The notes beneath the pieces are model-generated. The model made no database searches, had not been told where the DNA came from, and saw nothing but the letters and a program-made list of their open reading frames with translations. From Methylobacterium sp. (lineage in GTDB: Bacteria > Pseudomonadota > Alphaproteobacteria > Rhizobiales > Beijerinckiaceae), in NCBI GenBank assembly GCA_020253445.1, contig JADCBP010000002.1, positions 1 through 64,000 of the forward strand: a stretch of DNA of 64,000 nucleotides, in the 5' to 3' direction. The position numbers and the translations under genes are program-made. Below, one piece after another: positions 10,702 to 19,557 of this stretch (its first letter is position 1; each line of letters begins with the position of its first letter).

Positions 10702-11472
10702 TTATGGACCGTAATGATGCAGCGCCGGGCCGTGCCGGTTGAGCCAGTCTTCCGCCACCCGGAAATCCGGCACCAGCGTGCGGACATTCCGCCAATAGCG
10801 CGCGGAGTGATTCATTTCCAGCCGGTGCGCCACCTCATGCGCCGCAAGATAATCGAGCACGAAACCCGGCGCGAGGATGAGCCGCCAGGAATAGGCGAGA
10901 TCACCACGCGACGAGCACGAGCCCCAGCGGCTCACCGTATCCTTGATGCTGATCCGACCGATCGCCACCCCGAGGGTTGCGGCATGCCGGCGGGAGGCAA
11001 CCGTGAGATCGGCGAGGGCCTCGGCCTTCAGGAAGCGCAGCACGCGGCCTGGCAGCGCATCGGATGCGCCATGCACGAGAAGCACGAGGCCTTCCGTGGT
11101 GTGTTCGATCCGTGTCGCGCCTCGGTTCGCGCCGGCGTGGCGGATGCGATGCTCGACACCGCGGATCGGCAAGGTGGCGCCATCGGCAAAGGCCACGCGC
11201 GGCGGCAGGGCCTTCAAACGCGCTTCGAGCCATCCGGCTTGCGAGAGCACGAATTGCTCGGCGCGATGGCGCGCCACGCCGCGCGGCAGGGTGAGGGTCG
11301 CGCCGCCCGTGCGGCGATCGATGCGCAGGATCATGCGCCGGGCTGCCGGGCGGACGACGACGGCAATCTCCTGTGGGCCATCCCGCATCTCGATGCGAAT
11401 GGGGCGCGGCGGCGCGGCGGGTTTGCGCAGGCGCGGGGGGATCAGCAGGTCAATGAGCCGCGAAGGCGCCAT
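10702..11472 (-). CDS. YgjP/SprT-like zinc metallopeptidase (DUF45)
   Basis: A 256-residue DUF45 protein. The zinc site HEVAH (residues 212-216) with the downstream His222 (MNHS) forms the HExxH...H triad. The family-specific motif SRWGSCSSRGDLAYSWRL lies about 30 residues before it. The protein resembles UTP pyrophosphatase/metal-dependent hydrolase YgjP. The N-terminal extension (RLRKPAAPPRPIRIEMRDG) is low-complexity, and the start is uncertain by a few codons because no strong Shine-Dalgarno is visible. It sits between phaZ and the MFS gene on one strand; a functional link is not evident. Confidence 0.85.
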   Translation of the reverse strand: MAPSRLIDLLIPPRLRKPAAPPRPIRIEMRDGPQEIAVVVRPAARRMILRIDRRTGGATLTLPRGVARHRAEQFVLSQAGWLEARLKALPPRVAFADGATLPIRGVEHRIRHAGANRGATRIEHTTEGLVLLVHGASDALPGRVLRFLKAEALADLTVASRRHAATLGVAIGRISIKDTVSRWGSCSSRGDLAYSWRLILAPGFVLDYLAAHEVAHRLEMNHSARYWRNVRTLVPDFRVAEDWLNRHGPALHHYGP

Positions 11473-11531
11473 GGAAACAGAGGCTCCGAATCAATCCCGG
11501 GAGCCCCAGTCTAATGGTCCCTGCCGTGAAA

Positions 11532-12824
11532 TCACCGCACCGCGCGCAGCGCGGGACGAGATGCTGCAACCGCTTCACCCGCATATCCCGCGCAAAGCTC
11601 GATGAAGCCCGCGATCGCCGGGGCGATATCGCGGCGGAAGCGGGAGCCGTTGAACACACCGTAATGCCCCACTTCCTTCTGGAGGTGGTAGAGCTGGCGT
11701 TCCTTCGGCAGGTTCACGCAGAGATCATGCGCAGCCCTGGTCTGGCCGACACCGGAAATGTCGTCCTTCTCACCCTCGACCGTCATGAGGCCGCAGCGGC
11801 GGATGGCGCCGAGATCAACCTTGCGGCCGCGATGCAGCATCTCGCCCTTCGGCAGGGCATGGCGCACGAAAACCGTATCGACCGTCTGGAGATAGAATTC
11901 GGCCGTGAGATCCATCACGGCCATGTATTCATCGTAGAAGTCGCGATGCTTCTCGGCAGAGTCACCGTCGCCTGAAACGAGGTGGTTGAACATGTCCCAA
12001 TGCGCCGTGAGGTGGCGGTCGATGTTCATCGCCATGAAACCCGAAAGCTGGAGATAGCCCGGATAGACCTCGCGCATCAGGCCGGGATGCGGGAACGGCA
12101 CCCGCGCGATGCAATTCGTGCGGAACCATTCGATGCCACGCTTCTGGGCCACCTTGTTCACTTCGGTCGGGCTGCAGCGGGTATCGATCGGGCCACCCAT
12201 CAGCGTCATGGAACGCGGCGTGGCGGGATCGTTATCCTCCTCCATCAGCGCGATGGCCGCGATGACCGGCACGGAGGGCTGGCAGACGGCCATGACATGC
12301 ACATCCGGCCCGAGCAGGCGAATCATGTCGCGCACGTAATCGATGTAATCGTCGAGATCGAAGCCACCCTGCGAGAGCGAGACCATGCGCGCATCGACCC
12401 AATCGGTGATATAGACCTCATGGGTAGGCAGGAAGGCCTCCACCGTGCCGCGCAGCAGGGTCGCGAAATGGCCCGACATCGGGGCAACGATGAGCAGGCG
12501 GGGCTGCGGCGCCAGGTTGACCGGCAGCGCGCGATCGAAATGGATGAGGTTGCAGAACGGCGCCCGCCACACCACACGCTCGATGACATCGACACGCTGG
12601 CCGTTCACAACCGTCTGCGGAAGATCGAAAATCGGCTTGCCATAGCGGCGCGTCACGCGCTCGAAGAGCTCGCAGGTCGCCGAAACGGAGCGGCCATAGA
12701 CCGTATGGGTGAGCGGGTTGAGCGGGTTGCGGTAGAACAGCCGCAAGGCATCGCTCGCGGCGCGCGCAGGGCCCAGCACCGCATGCGCCATCTCGTAGAA
12801 CATATATCCGGATTGTCTCATCAT
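11532..12824 (-). CDS. phaZ: Intracellular polyhydroxyalkanoate (PHB) depolymerase
   Basis: A 430-residue intracellular PHB depolymerase. The family signature is seen in YGRSVSATCELFERVTRRYGKP-like N-terminal text, in the APMSGHFATLLRGTVE segment, and in the nucleophile region MAVCQPSVPVIAA. There the cysteine (Cys181) replaces the lipase-box serine, as in PhaZ of Ralstonia. The C-terminus has the conserved VGHYGVFNGSRFR histidine region. It mobilises storage PHB to hydroxybutyrate in the cytoplasm. The start ATG at 12824, immediately followed by a second ATG, has GGGAG upstream. It is divergent from regB; the shared region 12825-13107 could place it under redox control, but no specific site is obvious. 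Confidence 0.92.
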   Translation of the reverse strand: MMRQSGYMFYEMAHAVLGPARAASDALRLFYRNPLNPLTHTVYGRSVSATCELFERVTRRYGKPIFDLPQTVVNGQRVDVIERVVWRAPFCNLIHFDRALPVNLAPQPRLLIVAPMSGHFATLLRGTVEAFLPTHEVYITDWVDARMVSLSQGGFDLDDYIDYVRDMIRLLGPDVHVMAVCQPSVPVIAAIALMEEDNDPATPRSMTLMGGPIDTRCSPTEVNKVAQKRGIEWFRTNCIARVPFPHPGLMREVYPGYLQLSGFMAMNIDRHLTAHWDMFNHLVSGDGDSAEKHRDFYDEYMAVMDLTAEFYLQTVDTVFVRHALPKGEMLHRGRKVDLGAIRRCGLMTVEGEKDDISGVGQTRAAHDLCVNLPKERQLYHLQKEVGHYGVFNGSRFRRDIAPAIAGFIELCAGYAGEAVAASRPALRAVR

Positions 12825-13107
12825 CAGAGCAAGCTCCCATGGGCGCAGGCCGCGAAGTGTCTGCCGCTGCTACACGCGACAATGTCGGCAGGTTCGTGAA
12901 GTTCCTATTCGACTTTCGAAATATTCCCCCGAAAAGGACTTAGGCCCGTGGCATTTTTTCCGCAACTGCTTTCCCATTGGTGAAATCCGCATCCCCGGGG
13001 CAACATGTATGGCCGGGAGACGGAAAGAGGTCTATGAATGGGCTTCCGTCTTGCCCATCCGAGATCGGACGTGTCGGCATCTGCGCGAGGGGGCGAGGGT
13101 GAAAACC

Positions 13108-14526
13108 ATGCCAAGACGGCTGCGTTCCAAACTCCCGCGGGATCACCGCCTGCTGCGTCTCGAAACGCTGCTGCGCCTGCGCTGGTATGCGGTGATCGTG
13201 CAGGCCATCCTGATCCTGGTCGGTCAGTTCCCGGTCGGGCTCGATCTGCCACTGGGCAGCATCGGGCTGGTGCTCGCCTTCGCGGTGGCGCTGAACATGG
13301 CGCTGCATGTGCGCGCCCCGGCCGGCTATCGCATGGAGGAATCGGCCGCTTTCGTGCTTCTGGGCGCGGATATCCTGCAGCTTGCCGCGCTTCTTTATTT
13401 CGCGGGTGGCGTTACCAACCCGTTCTCGATCTTCTTCCTTGCGCCGGTGCTCATCTCGGCGATGGCGCTGCCGCTCCAGCGCACGATCGTGCTCGGCGTT
13501 CTGGCCATGGCGGCCACGACATTCATTCTATTCTATCACGAGCCGTTGCACAGCTCCGGTGGGGAGGTTCTGGCGGTTCCCGATTATTATTCGCCCTGGC
13601 TCTGGCTCGCCTTGCAGGCCGCAATCGTGTTCGTCGGGCTTTATGCCTGGCGCATTGCCGAGGAAGCCCGCCAGCTCGCGCAGGCACTGGCCATGACCGA
13701 GCTCGTGCTGGAGCGCGAGCAGCACATCTCGGATCTCGATGGCCTCGCGGCAGCCGCCGCCCATGAGCTTGGCACCCCGCTCTCGACCATTGCCGTGGTG
13801 GTTGGGGAGCTTCTGCATGGCTCGATCAAGGACGAGGCGCTGAAGGCCGATCTCCAGTTGATCAAGGAACAATCGGCGCGCTGCCGGCAGATTCTGGCGC
13901 AGATAACCACACTTGGTGAGCCCAGTGCCGCGCCGTTCCGCACGATCACGGTCTCGGGCCTCGTGGCGGAGGTTGTCGCGCGCTATCGCGATCGTGGCGC
14001 GCCGATCACCCTGATGCGCGAGGGGCCCGATCCCGAACCGCGCTGCCTGCGCAATCCCGGCCTGCTCTATGGCATCGGCAACCTGGTGCAGAACGCGGCC
14101 GAATTCGCCGGCTCCGCCGTGCAGATCAGCGTGCGCTGGGATGATCGCGACGTGACAATCGAGATTCGCGACGATGGCCCGGGCATCCCCGACTTTGTGC
14201 TGGAGCGGCTGGGTGAGCCCTATCTCACCTCCCGCCCCTGGGACGAGAACAACCCGGAAGCTGGCCCCGGCGGGGGCATGGGCCTCGGGCTCTTCATCGC
14301 GAAGGTGCTGCTGGAACGCTCCGGCGCCACGCTGAACGCCGCCAACCGGGTGGATCCGGAGACCGGTGCGACAATTCGTCTGATGTGGCCGCGCCATCTG
14401 TTCAACGAACTCGTCCGTATCGAAGTGTCGGAATACCAGATTTCCGGATTGTCATCGGATGCTGCCGGGAGCCGCTCGGGCTTGAAGGAAGCAAAGACGC
14501 TTTCGGGAAGCCCGGAATCCAGTTAA
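13108..14526 (+). CDS. regB: Redox sensor histidine kinase RegB/ActS/PrrB
   Basis: About 472 residues. Six membrane helices fill the first 185 residues and include the ubiquinone-binding heptapeptide GGVTNPF (100-106), diagnostic of RegB. The H-box AAAAHELGTPLST holds His219, the autophosphorylation site. The redox cysteine is probably Cys259 in ARCRQILAQ. The N and G boxes (NLVQNAAEFA, DDGPGIP, GGGMGLGLFI) complete the kinase. The ATG at 13108 follows GAGGGTG; an earlier in-frame start at 13009 would add an unconserved leader. It phosphorylates the adjacent RegA. The pair controls respiration, nitrogen and carbon fixation genes in response to quinone redox state in relatives. Confidence 0.93.
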   Translation: MPRRLRSKLPRDHRLLRLETLLRLRWYAVIVQAILILVGQFPVGLDLPLGSIGLVLAFAVALNMALHVRAPAGYRMEESAAFVLLGADILQLAALLYFAGGVTNPFSIFFLAPVLISAMALPLQRTIVLGVLAMAATTFILFYHEPLHSSGGEVLAVPDYYSPWLWLALQAAIVFVGLYAWRIAEEARQLAQALAMTELVLEREQHISDLDGLAAAAAHELGTPLSTIAVVVGELLHGSIKDEALKADLQLIKEQSARCRQILAQITTLGEPSAAPFRTITVSGLVAEVVARYRDRGAPITLMREGPDPEPRCLRNPGLLYGIGNLVQNAAEFAGSAVQISVRWDDRDVTIEIRDDGPGIPDFVLERLGEPYLTSRPWDENNPEAGPGGGMGLGLFIAKVLLERSGATLNAANRVDPETGATIRLMWPRHLFNELVRIEVSEYQISGLSSDAAGSRSGLKEAKTLSGSPESS

Positions 14527-14547
14527 GGTAACATCAGAGGTTTGGTG

Positions 14548-15123
14548 ATGGACGTTCAGACCAAAAACCGGGATGACCTCCAGATGACTGCCATGGGTGG
14601 CAACCCCAGCCTCCTGATCCTTGATGATGATCGCCCCTTCCTCGCGCGCCTCGCCAAGGCGATGGAAACGCGGGGCTACCGCGTGACGACCGCCGCCAGC
14701 GTCGACGAGGGCCTCATCGCCATTTCCAGTTTCGCGCCGGATTATGCCATCATTGATGTCCGGCTTGGGGACGGGAACGGCCTTGATGTCGTCTCCGAGA
14801 TCAAGAGGCGCCATCCCGAAACGCGGTCTCTGGTGCTCACGGGCTATGGCAATATCGCGAGCGCGGTGGCGGCCATCAAGCGTGGCGCCTTCGATTACCT
14901 CGCCAAGCCCGCCGATGCCGACGAGATCGACGCGGCGCTTCATGGCGGCATGGGCGAGAAGCCGGTCCTGCCCGAACAGCTGATGTCGGCCGATCGCGTG
15001 CGCTGGGAGCATATCCAGCGGATCTACGAGTTATGCGGCAGGAATGTTTCGGAGACGGCGCGCCGCCTCAACATGCATCGCCGCACCCTGCAGCGCATCC
15101 TCGCCAAGCGCGCGCCCAAATAG
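14548..15123 (+). CDS. regA: Redox response regulator RegA/ActR/PrrA
   Basis: A 191-residue response regulator 21 bp after regB. The receiver domain has the acidic pair in LILDDDRPF, phospho-acceptor Asp70 in YAIIDVRLGDGNGLD, Thr98 in VLTGYGNI and Lys120 in YLAKPADAD. The Fis-type helix-turn-helix (152-187, including NVSETARRLNMHRRTLQRIL) is the near-invariant RegA DNA-binding motif. TTG and GTG codons just upstream are less likely starts than the ATG at 14548. This is a global activator and repressor of redox-dependent operons. A nitrate-respiration operon in this window (55-58 kb) that might once have been a target is now broken. Confidence 0.94.
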   Translation: MDVQTKNRDDLQMTAMGGNPSLLILDDDRPFLARLAKAMETRGYRVTTAASVDEGLIAISSFAPDYAIIDVRLGDGNGLDVVSEIKRRHPETRSLVLTGYGNIASAVAAIKRGAFDYLAKPADADEIDAALHGGMGEKPVLPEQLMSADRVRWEHIQRIYELCGRNVSETARRLNMHRRTLQRILAKRAPK

Positions 15124-15138
15124 GCTCGCGAAAACCGG

Positions 15139-15600
15139 TCAGCGGTCAGGCCTCAGGGCATCAGGATCGCTTGTTCCGAGCCATCTCTGCCCCGCGATCC
15201 AGCCGAGTTGCAGGATGAGACTCTTGCGCATCGATGCGTGAATGGCGCCCGGCGTCGCGCAATCCCGGATCAAATCGGCGTCGAAACCATCGGCGAGGAA
15301 CAGGCCGGCCTCCTCCGGGAAGATTGCCGGCGGCACGCCTTCATGGCTTGCGAAGAAGAAACGGTCGCAATAGGGCCGGTATTCCCGCCATTTGTGATCG
15401 GCGCGGAAATCCTCGACCGAGGACTTGATCTCGATGATCCATAATTCGCCCCTGCGGGAGAAGGCCATCAGATCCGCGCGCCGGCCATTGGGGAGGGCCA
15501 CCTCCGGAAGGGCCATCAGCCCGCGCTGGAAGAGATGCCGCGTGAGCCCGCGCGCGAGAACCGCCGCGAGGCCTTCGCGAGGCATGCGGGCCGGTTCCAT
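15139..15600 (-). CDS. mmcB: MmcB family DNA-repair protein (putative endonuclease)
   Basis: A 153-residue protein matching alphaproteobacterial MmcB. The core LPNGRRADLMAF...LWIIEIKSSVEDFRADHKW contains the D-(x)n-ExK arrangement of PD-(D/E)XK nucleases, with Asp in RADL and Glu-Ile-Lys in IEIKSS. In Caulobacter mmcB is SOS-induced and contributes to mitomycin tolerance. Its ATG overlaps the stop codon of the upstream GMC remnant by one base (TGATG). It is convergent with regA, 15 bp away; this regA-mmcB adjacency is common in the order. Confidence 0.85.
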   Translation of the reverse strand: MEPARMPREGLAAVLARGLTRHLFQRGLMALPEVALPNGRRADLMAFSRRGELWIIEIKSSVEDFRADHKWREYRPYCDRFFFASHEGVPPAIFPEEAGLFLADGFDADLIRDCATPGAIHASMRKSLILQLGWIAGQRWLGTSDPDALRPDR

Positions 15601-16301
15601 CAGGTGGCCAGCGCCTTTCTGTCGGCGGAAAGCAGAAGTTCCGCGGCCATCGGGTCATCCGCGAGGCCCATCCGTGCCGTGCCGACGGGGTGGAAGATCG
15701 TGGTGCCGATCTCCTCGTCGCTGTGCGGTGCCCGGCCGGGCCGGAACTTCTCCGGCTTGAAGCGCTGCAAGGCCGGCTGGCCCATGATCCTCCGCACGAG
15801 GCGGAGCGAATCCACGGCCACCCGCCGGTCCTCGTCGGTCGAGAGGTCATTGGGGTCAATCTCCGGTGGGGCGAGGGGATCGGGCGAGGCAAGGCGCACC
15901 GCGCCACGACTGGTGGGCCGAAGGTTAGAGACCGAGGCCGTGAAGGAACCGAACGGGTGGCGCGTTTCGCCGAACTTGTCGAGCGAGAGCGGCCGCACAT
16001 GGAACTGCACATTGGCGGTGGAAAAACGCGGATCGGATTTCGTGAAAAGCCCGAGCTGCGAAGGCGCCATGGTCAGCGGCCCGCGCCGGAAGAGCAAGAG
16101 CTCCAGGCGCGGATTGCCGATAAGGAAGAGATAGCCAACGGGAATATGGAACCAGATGTCGCTCCCGCCCAGCTCGAGCAGCAACACGCGATTCGCCAAG
16201 TCGGCGCTCAGGCGATTGGCGAGCAGGCCGCCCGCCGCGCCGCCGCCGACGATGATGAAATCGAATTCGCCCGCCGCTTGCCGCTCCTCCTGCCCGCTCA
16301 T
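15600..16301 (-). pseudogene. GMC-family FAD oxidoreductase, internally deleted and 3'-truncated
   Basis: An open frame of 233 codons, versus about 530 for intact choline-dehydrogenase-like GMC enzymes. Residues 1-65 carry the FAD signature FIIVGGGAAGGLLANRLS and the IPVGYLFLIGNPR segment. The text then jumps straight to LFRRGPLTMAPSQLGLF and FSTANVQFHVRPLSLDKFGE, which belong to the C-terminal substrate domain, so roughly 200 central residues are missing in frame. The frame stops just after HPVGTARMG, losing the final active-site segment (normally ending in a GNTNAPT-type motif with the second catalytic His/Asn). A working flavoenzyme is very unlikely. Its stop overlaps the mmcB start, so residual translation may still couple to mmcB. 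Confidence 0.8.
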
Positions 16302-16316
16302 GCCGATCAGCCTCCC

Positions 16317-16337
16317 GCCGGTCTTGTTTTGACCGGC
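16317..16337. other. Perfect 7-bp stem-loop between the RND gene and the GMC remnant
   Basis: GCCGGTC, seven-base loop TTGTTTT, then GACCGGC. No U-run follows on either strand, so it is not a canonical intrinsic terminator. It may end RND operon transcripts by another route or be a leftover of an earlier terminator. Confidence 0.4.
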
Positions 16338-16375
16338 AGGTTAGGCCGCGGCGGGAAGGGCCTCAAGGGCCGAGT

Positions 16376-19300
16376 TCACTCGGCGGCCGCGGCCAGCGCC
16401 GGAGGCGCGTTCGAGACGACCGGAGCAATCGGCTCGGCAAGGGTTTGCACGGCGCGCATGTCATCCGCCTTCAGCTTCTTGCGGAACCACAGGGCATAAA
16501 GCGCCGGCAGGAACAGCAAAGTGAGGAAGGTGGCGACGAACAGGCCCCCCATGATGGTGAAGGCCATCGGGCTCCAGAAGGCCGAGCCCGAGAGCGGCAC
16601 CATCGCGAGGATGGCCGTGAGCGCAGTGAGCACCACGGGCCGTGCGCGCCGCACGGTGGCTTCGGCGATCGCCTCGCGCAAAGGCAGGCCGCTATCGAGA
16701 TCATGGTCGATCTGGTCGACCAGGATCACCGTGTTGCGCATGATCATGCCCGCGAGCGCGATGAGCCCGAGCAAGGCCACGAAGCCGAAGGGCTTGTTGG
16801 CAAGGTTCAGGGCCAGAGAGGCCCCGATCAACCCCAGCGGGGCGGTCGAGAACACGAGGAGCAGCTTCGAGAAGCTCTGAAGCTGGAACATCAGCAGCGT
16901 GAGCATCACCATGAACATGACGGGGAAGAGCTTGAAGATCGAGGCATTGGCCTTGGCCGATTCCTCGATCGCGCCACCGATCTCGAGTCGATAGCCCTGC
17001 GGCATCGCATCACGAATGGGCTGCAGCGCCTTCCAGACCTCGTTCGTCACATCCGGGGCCTGAACACCGTCGATGATGTCCGAACGTACCGTGATCGACA
17101 TGTCGCGGTTGCGCCGCCACAGGATCGGCTCCTCATGCTCGTAGGTGATGCGCGCGACCTGCGCGAGCGGCACCGGCACGCCGTTGCGGGCGGTAAGCGT
17201 GAAATCCGCGAGGCGCGTCGGGTCGAGCCGCTCGCCCGGCACGGCCCGCGCCACGACCTGCACGCTTTCCGTGCGATCGCGGACGGTCGTGATCGGCGCG
17301 CCGGAGACGAGAGTCTGCAGGCTCTGCGCGATGGCCGTCGGGTCGAGCCCGAAGGCGCGGGCGCGATCCTGATCCACGATGAGGCGGATCGAGGGCATCA
17401 TCTCGTTCCAGTCGAGATGCGGATCGAGGATCTTGCTGTTCCGCGCCATGGTCTCGCGGACCTGATAGGCGATGCGGCGCACCTCGATCGGATCGGCACC
17501 CACCACGCGGAACTGCACGGGGAAGCCGACGGGCGGGCCGAAATTGAAGCGATCGACACGCACGCGGGCCGCGGCCAACGCGCCCTCGGCAATGGCCTTC
17601 TCGAGCCGGGCCTTGATGCGCTCACGGGCCTTCACATCCTTGGTGAGAATGACGGTCTGCGCGAAGGCCTCGTTCGGCAGCACGAGGTTCAGTCCGAGCC
17701 AGAAGCGCGGCGACCCTTCCCCGATATAGGTCGTGGCATGGATGACATCCGGATCTTCCGAGAGCAGCTTCTGCGCTTCCTCCGCGACTTTCTTTGTCGC
17801 GCCGATGGAAGAGCCCTCCGGCAGGCGCATCTCGAGGAAGAGTTCCGGGCGCTCGGAAAGCGGAAAGAATTGCTGTTGCACGCGGCCGAACGCCACGATC
17901 GAGAGCGCAAAGATGCCGATGGTCGCCAGAATCACCTTGCCGCGATGCTCCACGCACCACGCCACGACGCGGCGCAGGCGCGAATACATCGGCGTGTCAT
18001 ACATCGCCGCATGGCCATGGTGCAGGATGGGGCGACCATTCGCGTCGCGCTCCACCTTCATCTCCGGCAGCAGCTTCACGCCGAGATAGGGCGTGAACAC
18101 CACCGCCACGAACCAGGAGGCGACAAGCGCGAGGCCCACCACGATGAAGAGCGAGCCGGTATATTCGCCCACCGCCGAGTTCGCGAGGCCGATCGGCAGG
18201 AAGCCGGCGGCCGTCACCAGCGTGCCGGTGAGCATCGGGAAGGCAGTCGATTCCCAGGCGAAGGCCGCGGCCTTCAGCCGGTCCCACCCCTCCTCCAGCT
18301 TCACCATCATCATCTCGACCGCGATGATCGCGTCATCGACGAGCAGACCCAGCGCGATGATGAGCGCGCCCAGCGAGATGCGGTGCAGGTCGATGCCCAG
18401 AGCATCCATCAGGACAAAGACGATCGTGAGCACCAGAGGCACGGAGAGCGCGACCACCAGCCCGGTCCTCCAGCCGAGCGAGAGGAACGACACGGCGAGC
18501 ACGATGAGCAACGCCTCGATGAAGGCGCGCACGAATTCGCGCACGGAGGTTTCGACCACATGCGGCTGGTTCGCGATCTGGTCGATCTCGATCCCGATGG
18601 GGAGCTTCTCCTTGAAGGCGGCGAGCGCCTTGTCCACTTCCCCGCCGAGGGTCACGATATTCGCCCCCTTGAGCATCACCACGCCCACGCCCACGGCAGG
18701 CTTGCCATTCTGGCGGATCAGAAAATCCGGCGGGTCCTTGAAGTCGCGTGTCACATGGGCGATGTCGCCAAGCCGGAAGGTTCGGCCGCCGGCCTCGATC
18801 GGAATCGCGGCGACTGCCGCCGCGCCATCCAGCGCGCCGGAAACGCGCAGCGGAATGCGCTGCGCTGCCGTTTCGAAGATGCCGGCGGGATTGACCGCAT
18901 TCTGCCGGGCGATGGCCTCGAAGATCGCGGTGACCGGAACGCCAAGCGTGGCGAGCTTCACATGGCTGAACTCCACGAAGATACGCTCATCCTGCGTGCC
19001 GTAGAGGTTCACCTTCACCACATCGGGCACGCGCAGCATCTCGCGCTTGAGGTCTTCCGCGACGCTCTTGAGCTTCGCGTAATCCGCGCCGTCGCCGGTG
19101 ATCATCAGCAGGATGGAATCGACATCGCCGAACTCGTCATTGACATTGGGCCCGATGATGCCTGAGGGCAGGTTGCCGCGGATGTCGTTGAGCTTCTTGC
19201 GCAGCTGGTAGAACAGCTCCGGCACCTGGCGGGCCGGGGTGTAATCCTTGAATTCCATCTGCGTCGCCGAGAAGCCCGGCTTGGAATAGGTCACGGCCCG

Positions 19301-19546
19301 GTTGAAATAGGGTAGTTCCTGCAGCTTCTTCTCGATCTTCTCGGTCACCTGCTCCTGCATCTCCTGCGCCGTGGCGCCAGGCCAGACGACCGTGATGGTC
19401 GCCACCTTGATGGTGAAGGAGGGGTCTTCCGCGCGGCCGAGCCGCAGATAGGAGATGATGCCCGCCGCCGTGATGACGAGGATGAGAAAGAGAACCAGCG
19501 CCTGATGCCGCACAGCCCAGGCCGAGAGATTGATGCCGCCCTTCAT
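16376..19546 (-). CDS. RND efflux pump inner-membrane permease (AcrB/MexF-like)
   Basis: A 1056-residue RND transporter with the usual two repeats. Helix TM1 is followed by a porter/docking loop (GRAEDPSFTIK..., VTEKIEKKLQELP). The TM2-TM6 block contains the proton-relay pair in GLLVDDAIIAVEMMM. A second large periplasmic loop and the TM8-TM12 block (LLGLIALAGMIMRNTVILVD, GSAFWSPMAFTIMGG) follow. The sequence fits the HAE1/VexF-like drug and solvent efflux branch rather than the heavy-metal CzcA branch. It lies 11 bp after the adaptor gene in a tetR-adaptor-permease operon. No outer-membrane channel gene is linked, so it probably shares a TolC homologue encoded elsewhere. The length is typical. 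Confidence 0.92.
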   Translation of the reverse strand: MKGGINLSAWAVRHQALVLFLILVITAAGIISYLRLGRAEDPSFTIKVATITVVWPGATAQEMQEQVTEKIEKKLQELPYFNRAVTYSKPGFSATQMEFKDYTPARQVPELFYQLRKKLNDIRGNLPSGIIGPNVNDEFGDVDSILLMITGDGADYAKLKSVAEDLKREMLRVPDVVKVNLYGTQDERIFVEFSHVKLATLGVPVTAIFEAIARQNAVNPAGIFETAAQRIPLRVSGALDGAAAVAAIPIEAGGRTFRLGDIAHVTRDFKDPPDFLIRQNGKPAVGVGVVMLKGANIVTLGGEVDKALAAFKEKLPIGIEIDQIANQPHVVETSVREFVRAFIEALLIVLAVSFLSLGWRTGLVVALSVPLVLTIVFVLMDALGIDLHRISLGALIIALGLLVDDAIIAVEMMMVKLEEGWDRLKAAAFAWESTAFPMLTGTLVTAAGFLPIGLANSAVGEYTGSLFIVVGLALVASWFVAVVFTPYLGVKLLPEMKVERDANGRPILHHGHAAMYDTPMYSRLRRVVAWCVEHRGKVILATIGIFALSIVAFGRVQQQFFPLSERPELFLEMRLPEGSSIGATKKVAEEAQKLLSEDPDVIHATTYIGEGSPRFWLGLNLVLPNEAFAQTVILTKDVKARERIKARLEKAIAEGALAAARVRVDRFNFGPPVGFPVQFRVVGADPIEVRRIAYQVRETMARNSKILDPHLDWNEMMPSIRLIVDQDRARAFGLDPTAIAQSLQTLVSGAPITTVRDRTESVQVVARAVPGERLDPTRLADFTLTARNGVPVPLAQVARITYEHEEPILWRRNRDMSITVRSDIIDGVQAPDVTNEVWKALQPIRDAMPQGYRLEIGGAIEESAKANASIFKLFPVMFMVMLTLLMFQLQSFSKLLLVFSTAPLGLIGASLALNLANKPFGFVALLGLIALAGMIMRNTVILVDQIDHDLDSGLPLREAIAEATVRRARPVVLTALTAILAMVPLSGSAFWSPMAFTIMGGLFVATFLTLLFLPALYALWFRKKLKADDMRAVQTLAEPIAPVVSNAPPALAAAAE

Positions 19547-19557
19547 GGGTTTGCTCC

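Noticed and set aside
12898-12910. GAAGTTCCTATTC, identical to one 13-bp arm of a yeast FLP (FRT) site
   Set aside because: The second inverted arm and the 8-bp core are absent; the following text is GACTTTCGAAATATTC. A lone 13-mer match in ordinary promoter DNA upstream of regB is best taken as coincidence, not a cloning scar.
16445-19165. 906-codon plus-strand open frame opposite the RND permease
   Set aside because: His/Arg/Glu/Asp-rich nonsense typical of a reverse-complement frame; no start context; the minus strand is a full-length RND protein.
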